NCBI RefSeq assembly: GCF_022347765.1
Contig: NZ_JAKRFZ010000010.1
Location: 124,001-188,000 of the forward strand
Length of the DNA stretch: 64,000 bases
Direction: 5' to 3'
DNA from: Pseudoalteromonas sp. OOF1S-7
GTDB taxonomy: Bacteria > Pseudomonadota > Gammaproteobacteria > Enterobacterales > Alteromonadaceae
A model generated the notes under the pieces. It saw only the letters and a list, made by a program, of their open reading frames with translations. It was not told the origin of the DNA and searched no databases. Each line of letters starts with the position of its first letter. Positions within the stretch are counted from its first letter, which is position 1. This document shows, piece after piece, positions 9,275-18,274 of the stretch. A program made the translations under genes and the position numbers.

Positions 9275-10125
9275 TGGATCAGAATATCCATTTCCGACTC
9301 AAACGCCGCTTTAATATGGGCCACTACTTCATCACTGATCTGATGTGCACGGGCCAGCGGAATATGGTCATCCAGTTCCAGGTGCAGTTGTACAAACTTC
9401 ACTTTGCCACTTTGCCTGGTCCTCAGGTCGTGTACCCCATAAACCTCTTCATGGCTGGACGCCAGCAAGATAATCTCGGTTTTTTCTTCATCGGGTAACT
9501 CTTTGTCCATCAGGTGATCCGCGCTCTCCCGGGCTATTTCCCAGCAGTTATAGAGTAAGTAAGCTGCAACCCCTATGGCAAATAAAGCATCCGCGTGCTG
9601 CACCTGCCAGTGGCTCAGCAACAAGGCCGTCAGCACAGCCAGATTAAGGAGAATATCCCCCTTGTAGTGTAAGGAGTCGGCTTTGATAGCGATCGACTGG
9701 GTACGTTTCACAACCTGATGCTGTACAGCCACCACCGCAAATGTACAGGCGACTGCAAACAAACTAACCCAGACACCCAGCAGGCTGTGCTGAATGGTCA
9801 CCGGATTAAATAAGCGCTCGATACCATGAAATGTCAATAAACAAGCCGAGCCTGCAATAAACGCGGCCTGCCCGAGCCCAGCCAATGCCTCTGCCTTACC
9901 ATGGCCGAAGCGATGGTCGTCATCAGCAGGGCGAAGCGCATAGCTCAACACCAAAAAACTCATCATGGATGCACTGACATCGAGCAGGGAATCTGTGAGA
10001 GAGCCCAGCATCGCCGCGCTGCCGGATGCCAGCCATGCCCAGGCCTTCGCCACTATCATCAGCGCCGCCATAACCAGCGTGAAGATACTGGAAAATCGAA
10101 CTAAAAAGTCATAATTATGGGTCAC
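9235..10125 (-). CDS. fieF: Cation diffusion facilitator FieF
   Basis: Proton-coupled divalent metal exporter (Zn, Fe, Cd in the family), 296 aa, inner membrane homodimer. The metal site residues D45, D49, H153 and D157 fall at the same positions as in the E. coli YiiP/FieF protein, and HRFGHGKAEAL is the family signature. About six membrane helices are followed by a cytoplasmic ferredoxin-like domain (about 210-290). The start is GTG with GAGG upstream. It is convergent with and overlaps the hydrolase gene. Confidence 0.92.
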   Translation of the reverse strand: MTHNYDFLVRFSSIFTLVMAALMIVAKAWAWLASGSAAMLGSLTDSLLDVSASMMSFLVLSYALRPADDDHRFGHGKAEALAGLGQAAFIAGSACLLTFHGIERLFNPVTIQHSLLGVWVSLFAVACTFAVVAVQHQVVKRTQSIAIKADSLHYKGDILLNLAVLTALLLSHWQVQHADALFAIGVAAYLLYNCWEIARESADHLMDKELPDEEKTEIILLASSHEEVYGVHDLRTRQSGKVKFVQLHLELDDHIPLARAHQISDEVVAHIKAAFESEMDILIHQDPVSLAVSPAT

Positions 10126-10243
10126 CTATTACCTCTACAACCTCGTTAAACTCCGGGTTAGGCTTATCTTATATTGTAAGTCATGAAAATGAAAAATTAG
10201 TGACATTGGTTTGAATAGTTAGACAGACAGTTCTGCTTCAACT

Positions 10244-10292
10244 GGCCAAATATCACCATCGCTTTTGGCCTATATGCTGGATGCGCTATACT
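10244..10292 (+). promoter_or_regulatory. Probable trmL promoter with inverted repeat
   Basis: TTGGCC at 10265-10270 and TATACT at 10287-10292 are separated by 16 bases, 27 bases before the trmL start. A 7-bp inverted repeat, GGCCAAA (10244-10250) and TTTGGCC (10264-10270), overlaps the -35 and could be an operator. Confidence 0.5.
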
Positions 10293-10319
10293 GCGGGCAA
10301 TATTATTTTGAGGTTTGCC

Positions 10320-10784
10320 ATGTTAGACATTGTATTGTATCAACCTGAAATTCCCCCCAACACGGGCAACATTATTCGCCTGTGCGCAAACACCGGATTT
10401 TCATTGCACCTTATTGAGCCTCTGGGCTTTGACTGGGATGATAAACGCGTCAGGCGTGCCGGTCTGGATTATCATGAATTTAGTGAGGTAAAACGCTACC
10501 CCTCTCTGGATGCCTATTTGGAAACACGTAAACCAAAGCGGGTATTTGCCTGTACCACAAAAGGAACGCGCTATCACCATGAGCCAGACTACCAGAGCGG
10601 AGATTGCCTGTTGTTTGGCCCCGAAACACGTGGCTTGCCCGAAGAGCTCATTTTCTCTTTACCACCTGAGCAACGCCTGCGGATCCCAATGCGACCGGAC
10701 AGCAGAAGCATGAACTTGTCTAATGCGGTGTCGGTTTTCGTCTATGAATCCTGGCGTCAGATGGGCTTTGAAGGGGCTGTGTGA
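10320..10784 (+). CDS. trmL: tRNA (cytidine/uridine-34 2'-O)-methyltransferase TrmL
   Basis: SPOUT-class methyltransferase of 154 aa that methylates the wobble ribose of tRNA-Leu using S-adenosylmethionine. The sequence begins [17 protein letters not shown] and carries the knot motifs FGPETRGLP and IPM...SMNLSNA. The start at 10320 follows TTGAGG and gives the standard length; 13 extra upstream codons are rejected. It is a single-gene unit ended by a strong hairpin. Confidence 0.95.
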   Translation: MLDIVLYQPEIPPNTGNIIRLCANTGFSLHLIEPLGFDWDDKRVRRAGLDYHEFSEVKRYPSLDAYLETRKPKRVFACTTKGTRYHHEPDYQSGDCLLFGPETRGLPEELIFSLPPEQRLRIPMRPDSRSMNLSNAVSVFVYESWRQMGFEGAV

Positions 10785-10798
10785 ATCATTTTACGAAT

Positions 10799-10821
10799 GA
10801 AGCCACCGCTTAGGTGGCTTC
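10799..10821. terminator. Convergent terminator between trmL and hpf
   Basis: A perfect 9-bp stem, GAAGCCACC and GGTGGCTTC, encloses the loop GCTTA. It lies 14 bases after trmL and 14 bases before the end of hpf. The flanks are not strongly T-rich, but the position suits a shared bidirectional terminator. Confidence 0.75.
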
Positions 10822-10834
10822 GTTGTCTGTACTG

Positions 10835-11191
10835 CTAATTCAGGTTCATTTCCTGAATGATCTCATGGGCGATCGGTGGGGTCGTGCTCACAGGTTTTTC
10901 GTGTTTGTTAGCCTTTAGCTGGCCTTTTCTGTGTTTCAGTGCTGCATCTAACTTTTTAGCGGCACTTGCGATAGCCGGATACATGACGTCATCTTCTCCT
11001 CTTACGGATATCCGGGCTCCTGAATAATTTGTGTTGATCTCAGTATAAAATTTCTTGTGTTCCTTACTGACTATGACATCTATCGACAACAGCGACGGGA
11101 AGTGATTAGCGACTTTGGCAAACTTTTCATCAACGTGTTGCTTTACGGCTTCTGTCATATCTACATGGTGGCCTGAAAGGTTAATTTTCAT
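10835..11191 (-). CDS. hpf: Ribosome hibernation promoting factor (HPF/RaiA family)
   Basis: Ribosome-associated inhibitor, 118 aa, that binds the 30S decoding region in stationary phase or stress. The N-terminal part follows short HPF (INLSGHHVDMTEA, EKFAKV). The MYPAI segment and the basic helix near 80-95 are typical. The C-terminal extension of about 20 residues makes it longer than E. coli HPF and nearer RaiA, so the subtype is uncertain. AGGGAG precedes the ATG at 11191; the longer ORF start at 11245 is rejected. A 16-base palindrome lies 100 bases upstream. Confidence 0.9.
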   Translation of the reverse strand: MKINLSGHHVDMTEAVKQHVDEKFAKVANHFPSLLSIDVIVSKEHKKFYTEINTNYSGARISVRGEDDVMYPAIASAAKKLDAALKHRKGQLKANKHEKPVSTTPPIAHEIIQEMNLN

Positions 11192-11290
11192 AAGCGCTCC
11201 CTTTTGTTGTTTACCTATAACTAAGTATTGGAGCGAAAGACACAATTCTCAAGCATAAATTTCAGATTTTTGTCATCAAACTGAATTTAT

Positions 11291-11306
11291 TTGTGATAGA
11301 TCACAA
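11291..11306. promoter_or_regulatory. Perfect palindrome upstream of hpf
   Basis: TTGTGATAGATCACAA is a perfect 7-bp inverted repeat around AG, in the intergenic space upstream of hpf. It resembles CRP half-sites (TGTGA, TCACA), but the spacing is 4 instead of 6, so another dimeric regulator may be more likely. Confidence 0.45.
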
Positions 11307-11398
11307 CCAGCGATGTGTTGCAGATAAAGTGTACAAAGGGGCGGCGGGTCTGAACATGCGCCAGATTGTATACGTTAGCAACCTGGCGCTCCCTGGTA

Positions 11399-13513
11399 TT
11401 ATTTGTATGTCAGATATGCTTCACGTAATCTGGCGAGATTTGCAAACACATAGCTGCCAGACAACCGCCCCTGATTAAGATATGTACGATCCAGGCTGAT
11501 TGATGTTTCCGGGACATATGCTTTTTTGTATACCAGTGCGTTGGTATCATCGCTGATACGCGTACTAACACCATGACGCCATGCCTGGTTACCTTTCAGC
11601 TGACCATACTTAGATACATTCATGTCCTTTCTGGGAGTCAATGGAATACTAAATGATACGCCAGCAACCTGTACATCTGTATCATAGGCATACAGCGACA
11701 CATAGCTATCACCAAACCAGAATTTGGTCTCCACTTTCATGCCTTTATCATTTCGCCAGAACTCTCCCCCTGAGACATGGAATGTAATGTCCTGCTCAAC
11801 CCAGTGATACTGATACCCCATCACATGGTAATCACGATCACCATCAAAGTCTTCGTAGTCAAAGAAACCGTAGTTGTTGTAAAGCTTATGGCGACCAGAA
11901 GGGCTCACCCAGGCCGTCTCATTTATCAGCCCGGTATAGTCATAGTATTCTCGGAATAATCCAACCTGAGTTTGGTTGTAAAAACCGAAAGGCAGGTCAA
12001 ATGTTTGGTAGAAAACAGCACGTTCCAAACCATTTCGCTCGCGGCGTGATTCAAACGTATCGCCTGGTTCAAAATCTTCCGTATCTGCAACCACTGTTTG
12101 CGCGGTAATGTTAATACCCGCACCACGCCAAACAGGGATCTCCAGGTCCGCTCTCAATGCTAACGAGAAATCATAAACCCCCAGTTCAGTCGCGTATGTG
12201 GAGCTCAAAGCAGGCCCAATTGTCAGGCGTGGTTTGAAATACGGACTATTGGCTTTTCCATCACCTATCCAAGCAACGCCGCCCGGGATATCCATCGCAC
12301 CTTGGCGAATGGTTAAACCTGGTGCACTTCCCTGAGTAATAAACTGCCTATAGTTAGCAACTTTGCCAGACAATGCCAGCAATGGGATGTCATGCTTACC
12401 TAATTGCACCACAAACTGCGCTGACTCATCGCTAATGTATTGTGCGACCCGTCCCAGCACAACACCAATTGCATCAAGGTCATTACGGTTAAACACCGGG
12501 TTTTCAAACTGCACGATAATACTTGGCTCACGATTCAGACCAACCTGCACATTCTCAAACCCGTCTCTGACTAAAGCCTGTTTTAAAGCCCGCACTTCAG
12601 CGTTTAAATCTTTGCTCACCTCTCCTCGTGGCGGAGCCGGTTTAGGCTCTGAATCACTTATTGGTTTAGATTGCTGCGAAGGTGTTTGCATGATCTGACG
12701 CTGAGATACCTGCGCCATAACAGCAGCATTGTCTGGTGCAGCCTTAATCTCCTGATAATTACTTTTAGCCTGCTCAGATAGCGGCATAGAGAAGTTGATA
12801 CCCACATAAGTATCTTCATCGCTGTTATCTGTATTGCTGTAGAAGCGACTTGTCAGCGTTAGCGTTCCCAGATCGTACAGCCAGTTACTCGGCACTATCA
12901 GTCTCGCAGCGGCATTGACTGCCTCAGCATCGTGCTCAAGTTGTAGTGCGAACCATTCAAGAGGTTGCCACTCCACACCAGCAAAAACGCCATCCATCAT
13001 ACCGGTTTCATGCTTACTCGATGCCACACCTGCCGAAAACCGAAAATCCCGCCAGCTTTTTGATGCAACCGCAAAGTAGGTTTCGTACTTGTTTACTGAA
13101 CCACCAATATCTTTCGCACCGATCGCTAAGTCAAACCAGTCCTCAGGGATCATCGTCAGTGAATATTTGGCGTTGAAAGATAAATCGCGGATACGCTCTT
13201 GCGCCTTAACATCCGGATGGAAAAAGTTGTCATGCATCGTATTTGCAGCAATTAAGCCACTTACTTCCAGTCCTGACCATAACCCTGCTGAAAAGACGTA
13301 GTTGTATCCATCCGTCATACGCTCGCCGTCAAAGTCCAGCTGATTATTGTAACCAAAGTCAATAACACCTCTGTCTAGCACACCAGCCGTTGGAGTGTTA
13401 ATAATACCTGTAAACCCAGCAAAGTTTCTGTGATTTTGTGGTGCCTCTGTCGCTGCAATCGGCAGCGAGAACGTTATCAGACTTCCAGCGATTATTGTGG
13501 GGAGTTTGGGCAT
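11399..13513 (-). CDS. YjbH-like outer membrane protein for exopolysaccharide
   Basis: Protein of 704 aa with a signal peptide (about 1-21) and alternating aromatic strands typical of an outer membrane beta-barrel. The NFAGFTGIINTPTA start of the mature region is characteristic of YjbH/DUF940 proteins, which accompany exopolysaccharide operons and are thought to help export or modification. A proline- and charge-rich linker near 280-300 separates two halves. It sits at the far end of polysaccharide system A, 288 bases after the WbpM-like gene, and may have its own promoter: AT-rich sequence with TTGACA and TATAAT-like boxes lies around 13543-13561, but at non-standard spacing. The exact role is unknown. 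Confidence 0.8.
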   Translation of the reverse strand: MPKLPTIIAGSLITFSLPIAATEAPQNHRNFAGFTGIINTPTAGVLDRGVIDFGYNNQLDFDGERMTDGYNYVFSAGLWSGLEVSGLIAANTMHDNFFHPDVKAQERIRDLSFNAKYSLTMIPEDWFDLAIGAKDIGGSVNKYETYFAVASKSWRDFRFSAGVASSKHETGMMDGVFAGVEWQPLEWFALQLEHDAEAVNAAARLIVPSNWLYDLGTLTLTSRFYSNTDNSDEDTYVGINFSMPLSEQAKSNYQEIKAAPDNAAVMAQVSQRQIMQTPSQQSKPISDSEPKPAPPRGEVSKDLNAEVRALKQALVRDGFENVQVGLNREPSIIVQFENPVFNRNDLDAIGVVLGRVAQYISDESAQFVVQLGKHDIPLLALSGKVANYRQFITQGSAPGLTIRQGAMDIPGGVAWIGDGKANSPYFKPRLTIGPALSSTYATELGVYDFSLALRADLEIPVWRGAGINITAQTVVADTEDFEPGDTFESRRERNGLERAVFYQTFDLPFGFYNQTQVGLFREYYDYTGLINETAWVSPSGRHKLYNNYGFFDYEDFDGDRDYHVMGYQYHWVEQDITFHVSGGEFWRNDKGMKVETKFWFGDSYVSLYAYDTDVQVAGVSFSIPLTPRKDMNVSKYGQLKGNQAWRHGVSTRISDDTNALVYKKAYVPETSISLDRTYLNQGRLSGSYVFANLARLREAYLTYK

Positions 13514-13801
13514 AGTTAATATCCGATTAAACTGTTAAATTTATTATAAGATTTGTGTCAAGTATACCTTTGACTGTGATTGGAAGCAGCATAATTCAGC
13601 ACAGATAAGCGCTATACAGAGAGGCTAAGAGCCTGTTTAAAATGCACTGTTTGCGAGAGCGCTTCCCTATTTAGGTTTCCAGCATGCAAGTTTACAGGCA
13701 ACTTGTTTCAAGTGTGGTAGTACAACCAAAACCACTGCAAATTATCTCTCACCGCCCTGCTCAATGGTTTCAAAGCTTCAGACGGTGATAGTTCATAACT
13801 C

Positions 13802-15751
13802 TTACTTGATATTCACAACGTTACTATCAAGTACGTGGGTCTCTTGTAGCTTTCTCGCATTCCACACAAGGTCACAGATACCATCTGTTGGATTGAACCC
13901 TGTTGGCGCTTCAAGCAGGAGCTTGCGGATTAACTCGTGATCAAACTTGTGACAAGCCCGGTCGAGTGTTTCCAGCATTGGGTTTAGCTCATTCATGGGC
14001 AGCATGACTTCATTCGCAGTCATAATACGAGTATGTGAGGTAAATTGTACATTTTCGCCAATCAACAACTCTTCATAAAGTTTTTCACCAGGCCTTAATC
14101 CCGTACATTTAATCTCGATGTCTCCGTGAGGATTGGCTTCAGATTTAACCTCTAACCCTGACAAATGGACCATTTTTGTCGCCAGATCTTTAATCCTTAC
14201 TGACTCTCCCATATCCAACACAAACACATCGCCACCTTTGGCCATTGCACCTGCCTGGATCACCAGCTGTGCCGCTTCAGGGATTGTCATGAAGAATCGT
14301 GTAATATCCTGATGAGTAAGGGTAATTGGACCGCCTTCCTTTATTTGCTTTCTAAATAACGGAACCACAGACCCACTTGAACCCAAGACATTACCAAAAC
14401 GGACCATACAAAACCGCGTTTTCTTGGCGGTTACTTTGCTTTCTGACAGCCCTTGCAGTACCAGCTCAGCAACACGTTTGGTAGCCCCCATCACATTGGT
14501 CGGACGCACAGCCTTGTCCGTTGAAATGAGCACAAATGTCTCAACACCGGCGTTAATCGCAGCCTTGGCCGTATAGTAGGTACCGAACACATTATTGCGA
14601 ACACCCTCAACAACATTCTGTTCAACTAAAGGCACGTGTTTATAAGCCGCAGCATGATAAACTGTTTGAACACCAAATGTTTTCATACACGTTTCAATGC
14701 GATTTATGTGCTGTACTGAGCCAATCATGGGAATTATTTCAACAGCAATATTACGGCTTTCAGCTAACTGTACAAGTTCCTTTTCAATGCTGTACAAACC
14801 AAACTCCGACAGTTCAAACAGCACCAGTTTACTTGGTGATAGCTGAACAATCTGCCGGCATAATTCCGAGCCAATCGAGCCAGCTGCGCCGGTTACCATG
14901 ATGACCTTACCTGTGATATTGGCAGCCATCAGATCAGGTTTGGGTTCGACAGGATCGCGACCAAGCAGGTCTTCAATTTCAACTTCTTTGATTTCGTTAA
15001 GTTGTGCCTTGCCATCAATCACATCTGCCATCCCGGGAACAGTCATCACTTCTAGGGGTAACTTCTCAAGCTTAGTCAGTATCTCTTTACGGCGAGATCG
15101 GGGTATACACGGCATGGCCAGAAAAACTTTCTGAATACTTTTCTTGTCTATTAATGCATAAATATCATTGAATTCAACAACAGGGATCCCCTGAATAATG
15201 GTGTTGTGCTTAGTACTGTCATCATCTATATAAGCAACGACACAGTAATTAGGACCTGTCGCTATTGCAGTCGCAAGTTGACGGCCAGCATCACCAGCCC
15301 CATAAATCACAACAGGTGTTTTGGCTTCAGAGGTGAGACGCCAGATAAACGTTCTGACAATAATTCGGGCTCCCCCAACAGTGAGGATCAGCAGCCACGC
15401 ATAAATAAGCGGCATCGTTCTGGGAATAGGAGTCTGGGTAAAAAATGCAGCCAACACGAGCACCGCAGTACTTATCACTGTGCCCAGGACGATAGCGCCA
15501 ATCGCGTTAGTGCCAACATACCTCAAAATAGCTCTATACAGTCCGAGCCTGATAAAAACAACCAAACTGACAGGTAACAAGATAGAAAGTAAAATCCAGT
15601 TTTTTACAATTAGGAGTGGAGAAAAGCTATCAAGACGCACAATGAGCGCTAGCCAAAACGCAATAACGATAAACGCAGAATCTACGATTAACGTTATAAG
15701 TCGTTTGCGCGAGCGTGATGCACTGAGCAGAGTATGAAACCAACTATCCAT
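13802..15751 (-). CDS. WbpM/PglF-like UDP-GlcNAc 4,6-dehydratase (membrane)
   Basis: Membrane-bound nucleotide-sugar dehydratase of 649 aa, expected to turn UDP-GlcNAc into the 4-keto-6-deoxy sugar. Four N-terminal membrane segments lie within about 20-130. A CoA/NAD-binding-like domain has GAGDAGRQ at 151-158. The catalytic SDR domain has TGAAGSIG at 287-294, STDK at 410-413 and M421/K425, with Met in place of the usual active-site Tyr, as in WbpM and FlaA1. A partner reductase or aminotransferase for its product is not obvious in system A. It is the penultimate gene of the leftward block and has a possible own promoter. Confidence 0.9.
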   Translation of the reverse strand: MDSWFHTLLSASRSRKRLITLIVDSAFIVIAFWLALIVRLDSFSPLLIVKNWILLSILLPVSLVVFIRLGLYRAILRYVGTNAIGAIVLGTVISTAVLVLAAFFTQTPIPRTMPLIYAWLLILTVGGARIIVRTFIWRLTSEAKTPVVIYGAGDAGRQLATAIATGPNYCVVAYIDDDSTKHNTIIQGIPVVEFNDIYALIDKKSIQKVFLAMPCIPRSRRKEILTKLEKLPLEVMTVPGMADVIDGKAQLNEIKEVEIEDLLGRDPVEPKPDLMAANITGKVIMVTGAAGSIGSELCRQIVQLSPSKLVLFELSEFGLYSIEKELVQLAESRNIAVEIIPMIGSVQHINRIETCMKTFGVQTVYHAAAYKHVPLVEQNVVEGVRNNVFGTYYTAKAAINAGVETFVLISTDKAVRPTNVMGATKRVAELVLQGLSESKVTAKKTRFCMVRFGNVLGSSGSVVPLFRKQIKEGGPITLTHQDITRFFMTIPEAAQLVIQAGAMAKGGDVFVLDMGESVRIKDLATKMVHLSGLEVKSEANPHGDIEIKCTGLRPGEKLYEELLIGENVQFTSHTRIMTANEVMLPMNELNPMLETLDRACHKFDHELIRKLLLEAPTGFNPTDGICDLVWNARKLQETHVLDSNVVNIK

Positions 15752-16171
15752 TGTGTTCCCTTGTTATTACATTCCAAACTAAAAACTGCAGATGACCCAA
15801 AGTGTAGTACATACAGCAGTATAAACAAAAGCAATTAAAATACTTAACCTTAATAGCCGGGAGACCTTATAGCATATTTCTCATTGCCAGGATACATTAT
15901 CAACATTTTAACAATAGTAAGCACATTTCGTACTCAAAGCCATAAATTAAAAGCGATCTCAGGCAACCTCAACGTGCCAGTTAAACACGTGCCAATCCAG
16001 CATACCTGTTAAAATAAGAAAAATACGCCGAAAACCCCCAACCAATTACACCAATTTTTTCAACAGCGATTCAAAGCGGGTACTCAGCCAGACTAAGCCA
16101 ATCCGCGTACTTAGAAGCGCCCTGGCTGATTACACCTCTCGCCGCTTTAGCGCACCATGCGCCTGAATGGC
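15752..16171. other. Intergenic region with possible promoter and weak hairpins
   Basis: No gene is seen in these 420 bases. A possible minus-strand promoter for the WbpM-like gene is TTGCTT (15829-15834) and TGTACT (15806-15811) with a 17-base spacer. Nearer the formyltransferase gene, CAGCCAG (16085-16091) and CTGGCTG (16122-16128) form an inverted repeat with a long loop that may terminate the upstream genes. Both are weak calls. Confidence 0.4.
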
Positions 16172-17002
16172 TTAACTGACTACCTCACTCTCAATAACTT
16201 CCAGCAGGCCATCGTCAAAAGTCAGATATTTCCTTGTCGCATCATGACGCTCACTTACAGGGCGAGCCTGCCAAACAATCACTTTCTGACCATCTTCATA
16301 AAAGTAAGCACCCGGGTAAGGGCGTGTGACACCACGAACCAGCCGGTAAGCATCTTCACGACGACCATTTAAATCAATTTCACCATCCTCAGGCTTTCTC
16401 CCTTCCCACACGGTCGCCTGAGACTCATCCTGCACACGCAGTTCAATGTTGCCAGAAGCAATAGATGAGAATGAACGCTCTATCAAAGTGACATGCGCCT
16501 GGTCAACTTGCTCGTATAACCAGGTTGCCGTTGTTTCATCAGTCAAAGCGATTTCAAGTTGAGCCAAAATATCGCCCGTATCGACGCCTGTATCGAGTTT
16601 AAACAGGGTCACACCCGTTTTATCCAGTCCTTTAATGATTGACCAGGGGATCGGAGCTCTCCCTCTGCCAACAGGCAATAAGGTAGGGTGTATGCCTAAC
16701 ACCCCTTTTTTCGGCGCATCAAGCAACGCTTCATTAGCGATCTGAGACCAGCCGATGATAAATAGCCAGTCAATCTCCATCTTCTTAATGAGATCAATAC
16801 AGTCCTGATTATTAATATGTGTCGACTTATGTAAGTGGATGGCATTTCTTTCACAAAACTCATCCAGATAAACTCGACCAGATTTACTTTTTGCGCGCTC
16901 ATCCGGCAGCGTAATGGCCAGCTCAAGGCTTCCACCAACTTTGTATATTGCTTCCATACATGAAAGCCCTAGCTGAACACAGGTGACAAACCCAAACTTC
17001 AT
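16172..17002 (-). CDS. Formyltransferase-family sugar N-formyltransferase
   Basis: Protein of 276 aa with the formyltransferase fold of Fmt, ArnA and PurN, which use 10-formyltetrahydrofolate. The signature HPTLLPVGRGRAP is at 105-117 and the DTGD segment is at 141-144. In the family the catalytic triad is Asn-x-His...Asp; here His105 and Asp141 are present, but the Asn position is G103. A C-terminal OB-like domain occupies about 200-276. It is probably a sugar-amine formyltransferase and not the translation Fmt, because it stands next to a PIG-L deacetylase and an initiating sugar transferase. The acceptor is unknown. Confidence 0.75.
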   Translation of the reverse strand: MKFGFVTCVQLGLSCMEAIYKVGGSLELAITLPDERAKSKSGRVYLDEFCERNAIHLHKSTHINNQDCIDLIKKMEIDWLFIIGWSQIANEALLDAPKKGVLGIHPTLLPVGRGRAPIPWSIIKGLDKTGVTLFKLDTGVDTGDILAQLEIALTDETTATWLYEQVDQAHVTLIERSFSSIASGNIELRVQDESQATVWEGRKPEDGEIDLNGRREDAYRLVRGVTRPYPGAYFYEDGQKVIVWQARPVSERHDATRKYLTFDDGLLEVIESEVVS

Positions 17003-17013
17003 CTTAGTAACCC

Positions 17014-17580
17014 TTAATATACTGGTGGTGGCCTGAACAAATAAGCCACTGTGTTTAAGATAATTTTGACATCACCGAAGAAAGTGATTCTCGCGGCATA
17101 CTGACTATCAAATTCTGCTTTTTGCGCAACACTCATGCCATCGAAGGCTTTGATCTGAGCTAACCCTGTTAGGCCAGGTCTCACAGCGATGGCTCCATTT
17201 GCTTTTCTCGCTTCGATTAACTCGACCTGCGATGCAATAGGAGGTCGTGGACCTACAATGCTCATATCTCCCTTGAAGATGTTAAAGAGTTGCGGTAATT
17301 CATCAATGTTAGTTCTTCGGATCAATTTCCCAACCCAAGTCAACTTAACCTGACCCACCTTATCGGATGGGATATCCCCGGTATTGACAGGCATACTACG
17401 AAATTTGTAAAACTTGAATTGTACCCCATTTCTACCAATACGTTGTTGAGTAAATATCAAGGGGCCGGGATCAAAAAGGCAGATCAAGACAGCCACAACA
17501 GCCAGTAATGGTGACAAAATGATAAACGCACAAATGGAAAGGAAAATATCCGAAAACCGTTTAATAAAACTGCTGTACAC
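17014..17580 (-). CDS. Initiating phosphoglycosyl transferase (PglC-like, small)
   Basis: Monotopic membrane enzyme of 188 aa that transfers a sugar phosphate from a UDP-sugar to undecaprenyl phosphate, starting the repeat unit. A single reentrant hydrophobic segment lies at about 10-35. The catalytic Asp-Glu pair is in NIDELPQL, followed by GDMSIVGPRPP. It lacks the N-terminal membrane domain of WcaJ, so it belongs to the small PglC/WbpL-like group. The start appears to be GTG, two bases after the deacetylase stop. A second, larger initiating enzyme in system B implies separate repeat units. Confidence 0.88.
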   Translation of the reverse strand: MYSSFIKRFSDIFLSICAFIILSPLLAVVAVLICLFDPGPLIFTQQRIGRNGVQFKFYKFRSMPVNTGDIPSDKVGQVKLTWVGKLIRRTNIDELPQLFNIFKGDMSIVGPRPPIASQVELIEARKANGAIAVRPGLTGLAQIKAFDGMSVAQKAEFDSQYAARITFFGDVKIILNTVAYLFRPPPVY

Positions 17581-17582
17581 GT

Positions 17583-18266
17583 TTAAAACCCTTGCTGGAA
17601 AATCGTCTGGAAAGACTCTGAGTATTTCTGTCCTGCTTGCGCACCTCGATATGCCGCTAGACCTGTGATTGCTTCAACACTGCGAGGATGAGGGTACGGT
17701 CTCATGACGTTTCGGTACATACCAAGAGCCTGTAATTTCATTTCCAGGGTGTCTTCGACTTCAACATAATGGTTCGGTTTAAAAGAGTCTCCTGATGACT
17801 CAAACCCCCAATCCGTTGCAGATTGAATTTCTAAGTAACTTAGAGATTTTAGAGGAGGAATATCTTCTCTTCTCTGGAAATACCTGGCGGCTGCAAGGCA
17901 CGCAGCAGAAACTTGCTTATGATCGTCGTTCAGATCTGCCGGGTGATGCGTGAAAATACGCGTTGGTTTGTATTTTTCTATCTGCTTTTCTATGAACTGA
18001 ACAATTTCAAGATGAGGCACCGTATTCATCTGAATATTCGGGAAGCTACCAAGTTCAGGGGTTTCAAAACCAAGCAACTTATTTGCATTTAACATGTCTT
18101 GATACAATTCATCACAGGATGGGCGCTTATAACGCACCTGCACATTACCACACAGAATAACGGCCTGTACTACCTCACCTTCTTGTACGAGTTTAGCCCC
18201 CGTGGCACCAAAGCCAAGCACTTCGTCGTCTGGGTGTGCGACAACGACCAAATTAACGTTTTTCAC
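17583..18266 (-). CDS. PIG-L family sugar N-deacetylase
   Basis: Zinc hydrolase of 227 aa with the AHPDDE motif at 10-15 and a downstream HHPADLNDDH segment, both typical of PIG-L/LmbE deacetylases. It would remove an acetyl group from an N-acetyl sugar, either on a nucleotide sugar, a lipid-linked sugar or the glycan. The free amine could then be formylated by the neighbouring formyltransferase two genes on. The start is GTG. Substrate is inferred from neighbours. Confidence 0.82.
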   Translation of the reverse strand: MKNVNLVVVAHPDDEVLGFGATGAKLVQEGEVVQAVILCGNVQVRYKRPSCDELYQDMLNANKLLGFETPELGSFPNIQMNTVPHLEIVQFIEKQIEKYKPTRIFTHHPADLNDDHKQVSAACLAAARYFQRREDIPPLKSLSYLEIQSATDWGFESSGDSFKPNHYVEVEDTLEMKLQALGMYRNVMRPYPHPRSVEAITGLAAYRGAQAGQKYSESFQTIFQQGF

Positions 18267-18274
18267 AATTCAAC

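Noticed and set aside
9274..9498. Short rightward reading frame opposite fieF
   Set aside because: It is antisense to the conserved fieF C-terminal domain and has no initiation signal or family motif.
11291..11306. CRP-binding site
   Set aside because: TGTGA and TCACA are present but are 4 bases apart instead of 6, so it is reported only as an unassigned palindrome.
11358..11389. Possible terminator after the YjbH-like gene
   Set aside because: GCGCCAG and CTGGCGC form an inverted repeat, but the 18-base loop and lack of a T-run make it too weak to list.
16172..17002. Methionyl-tRNA formyltransferase (fmt)
   Set aside because: It is too short, lacks the expected def neighbour, and is embedded with sugar-modifying genes.
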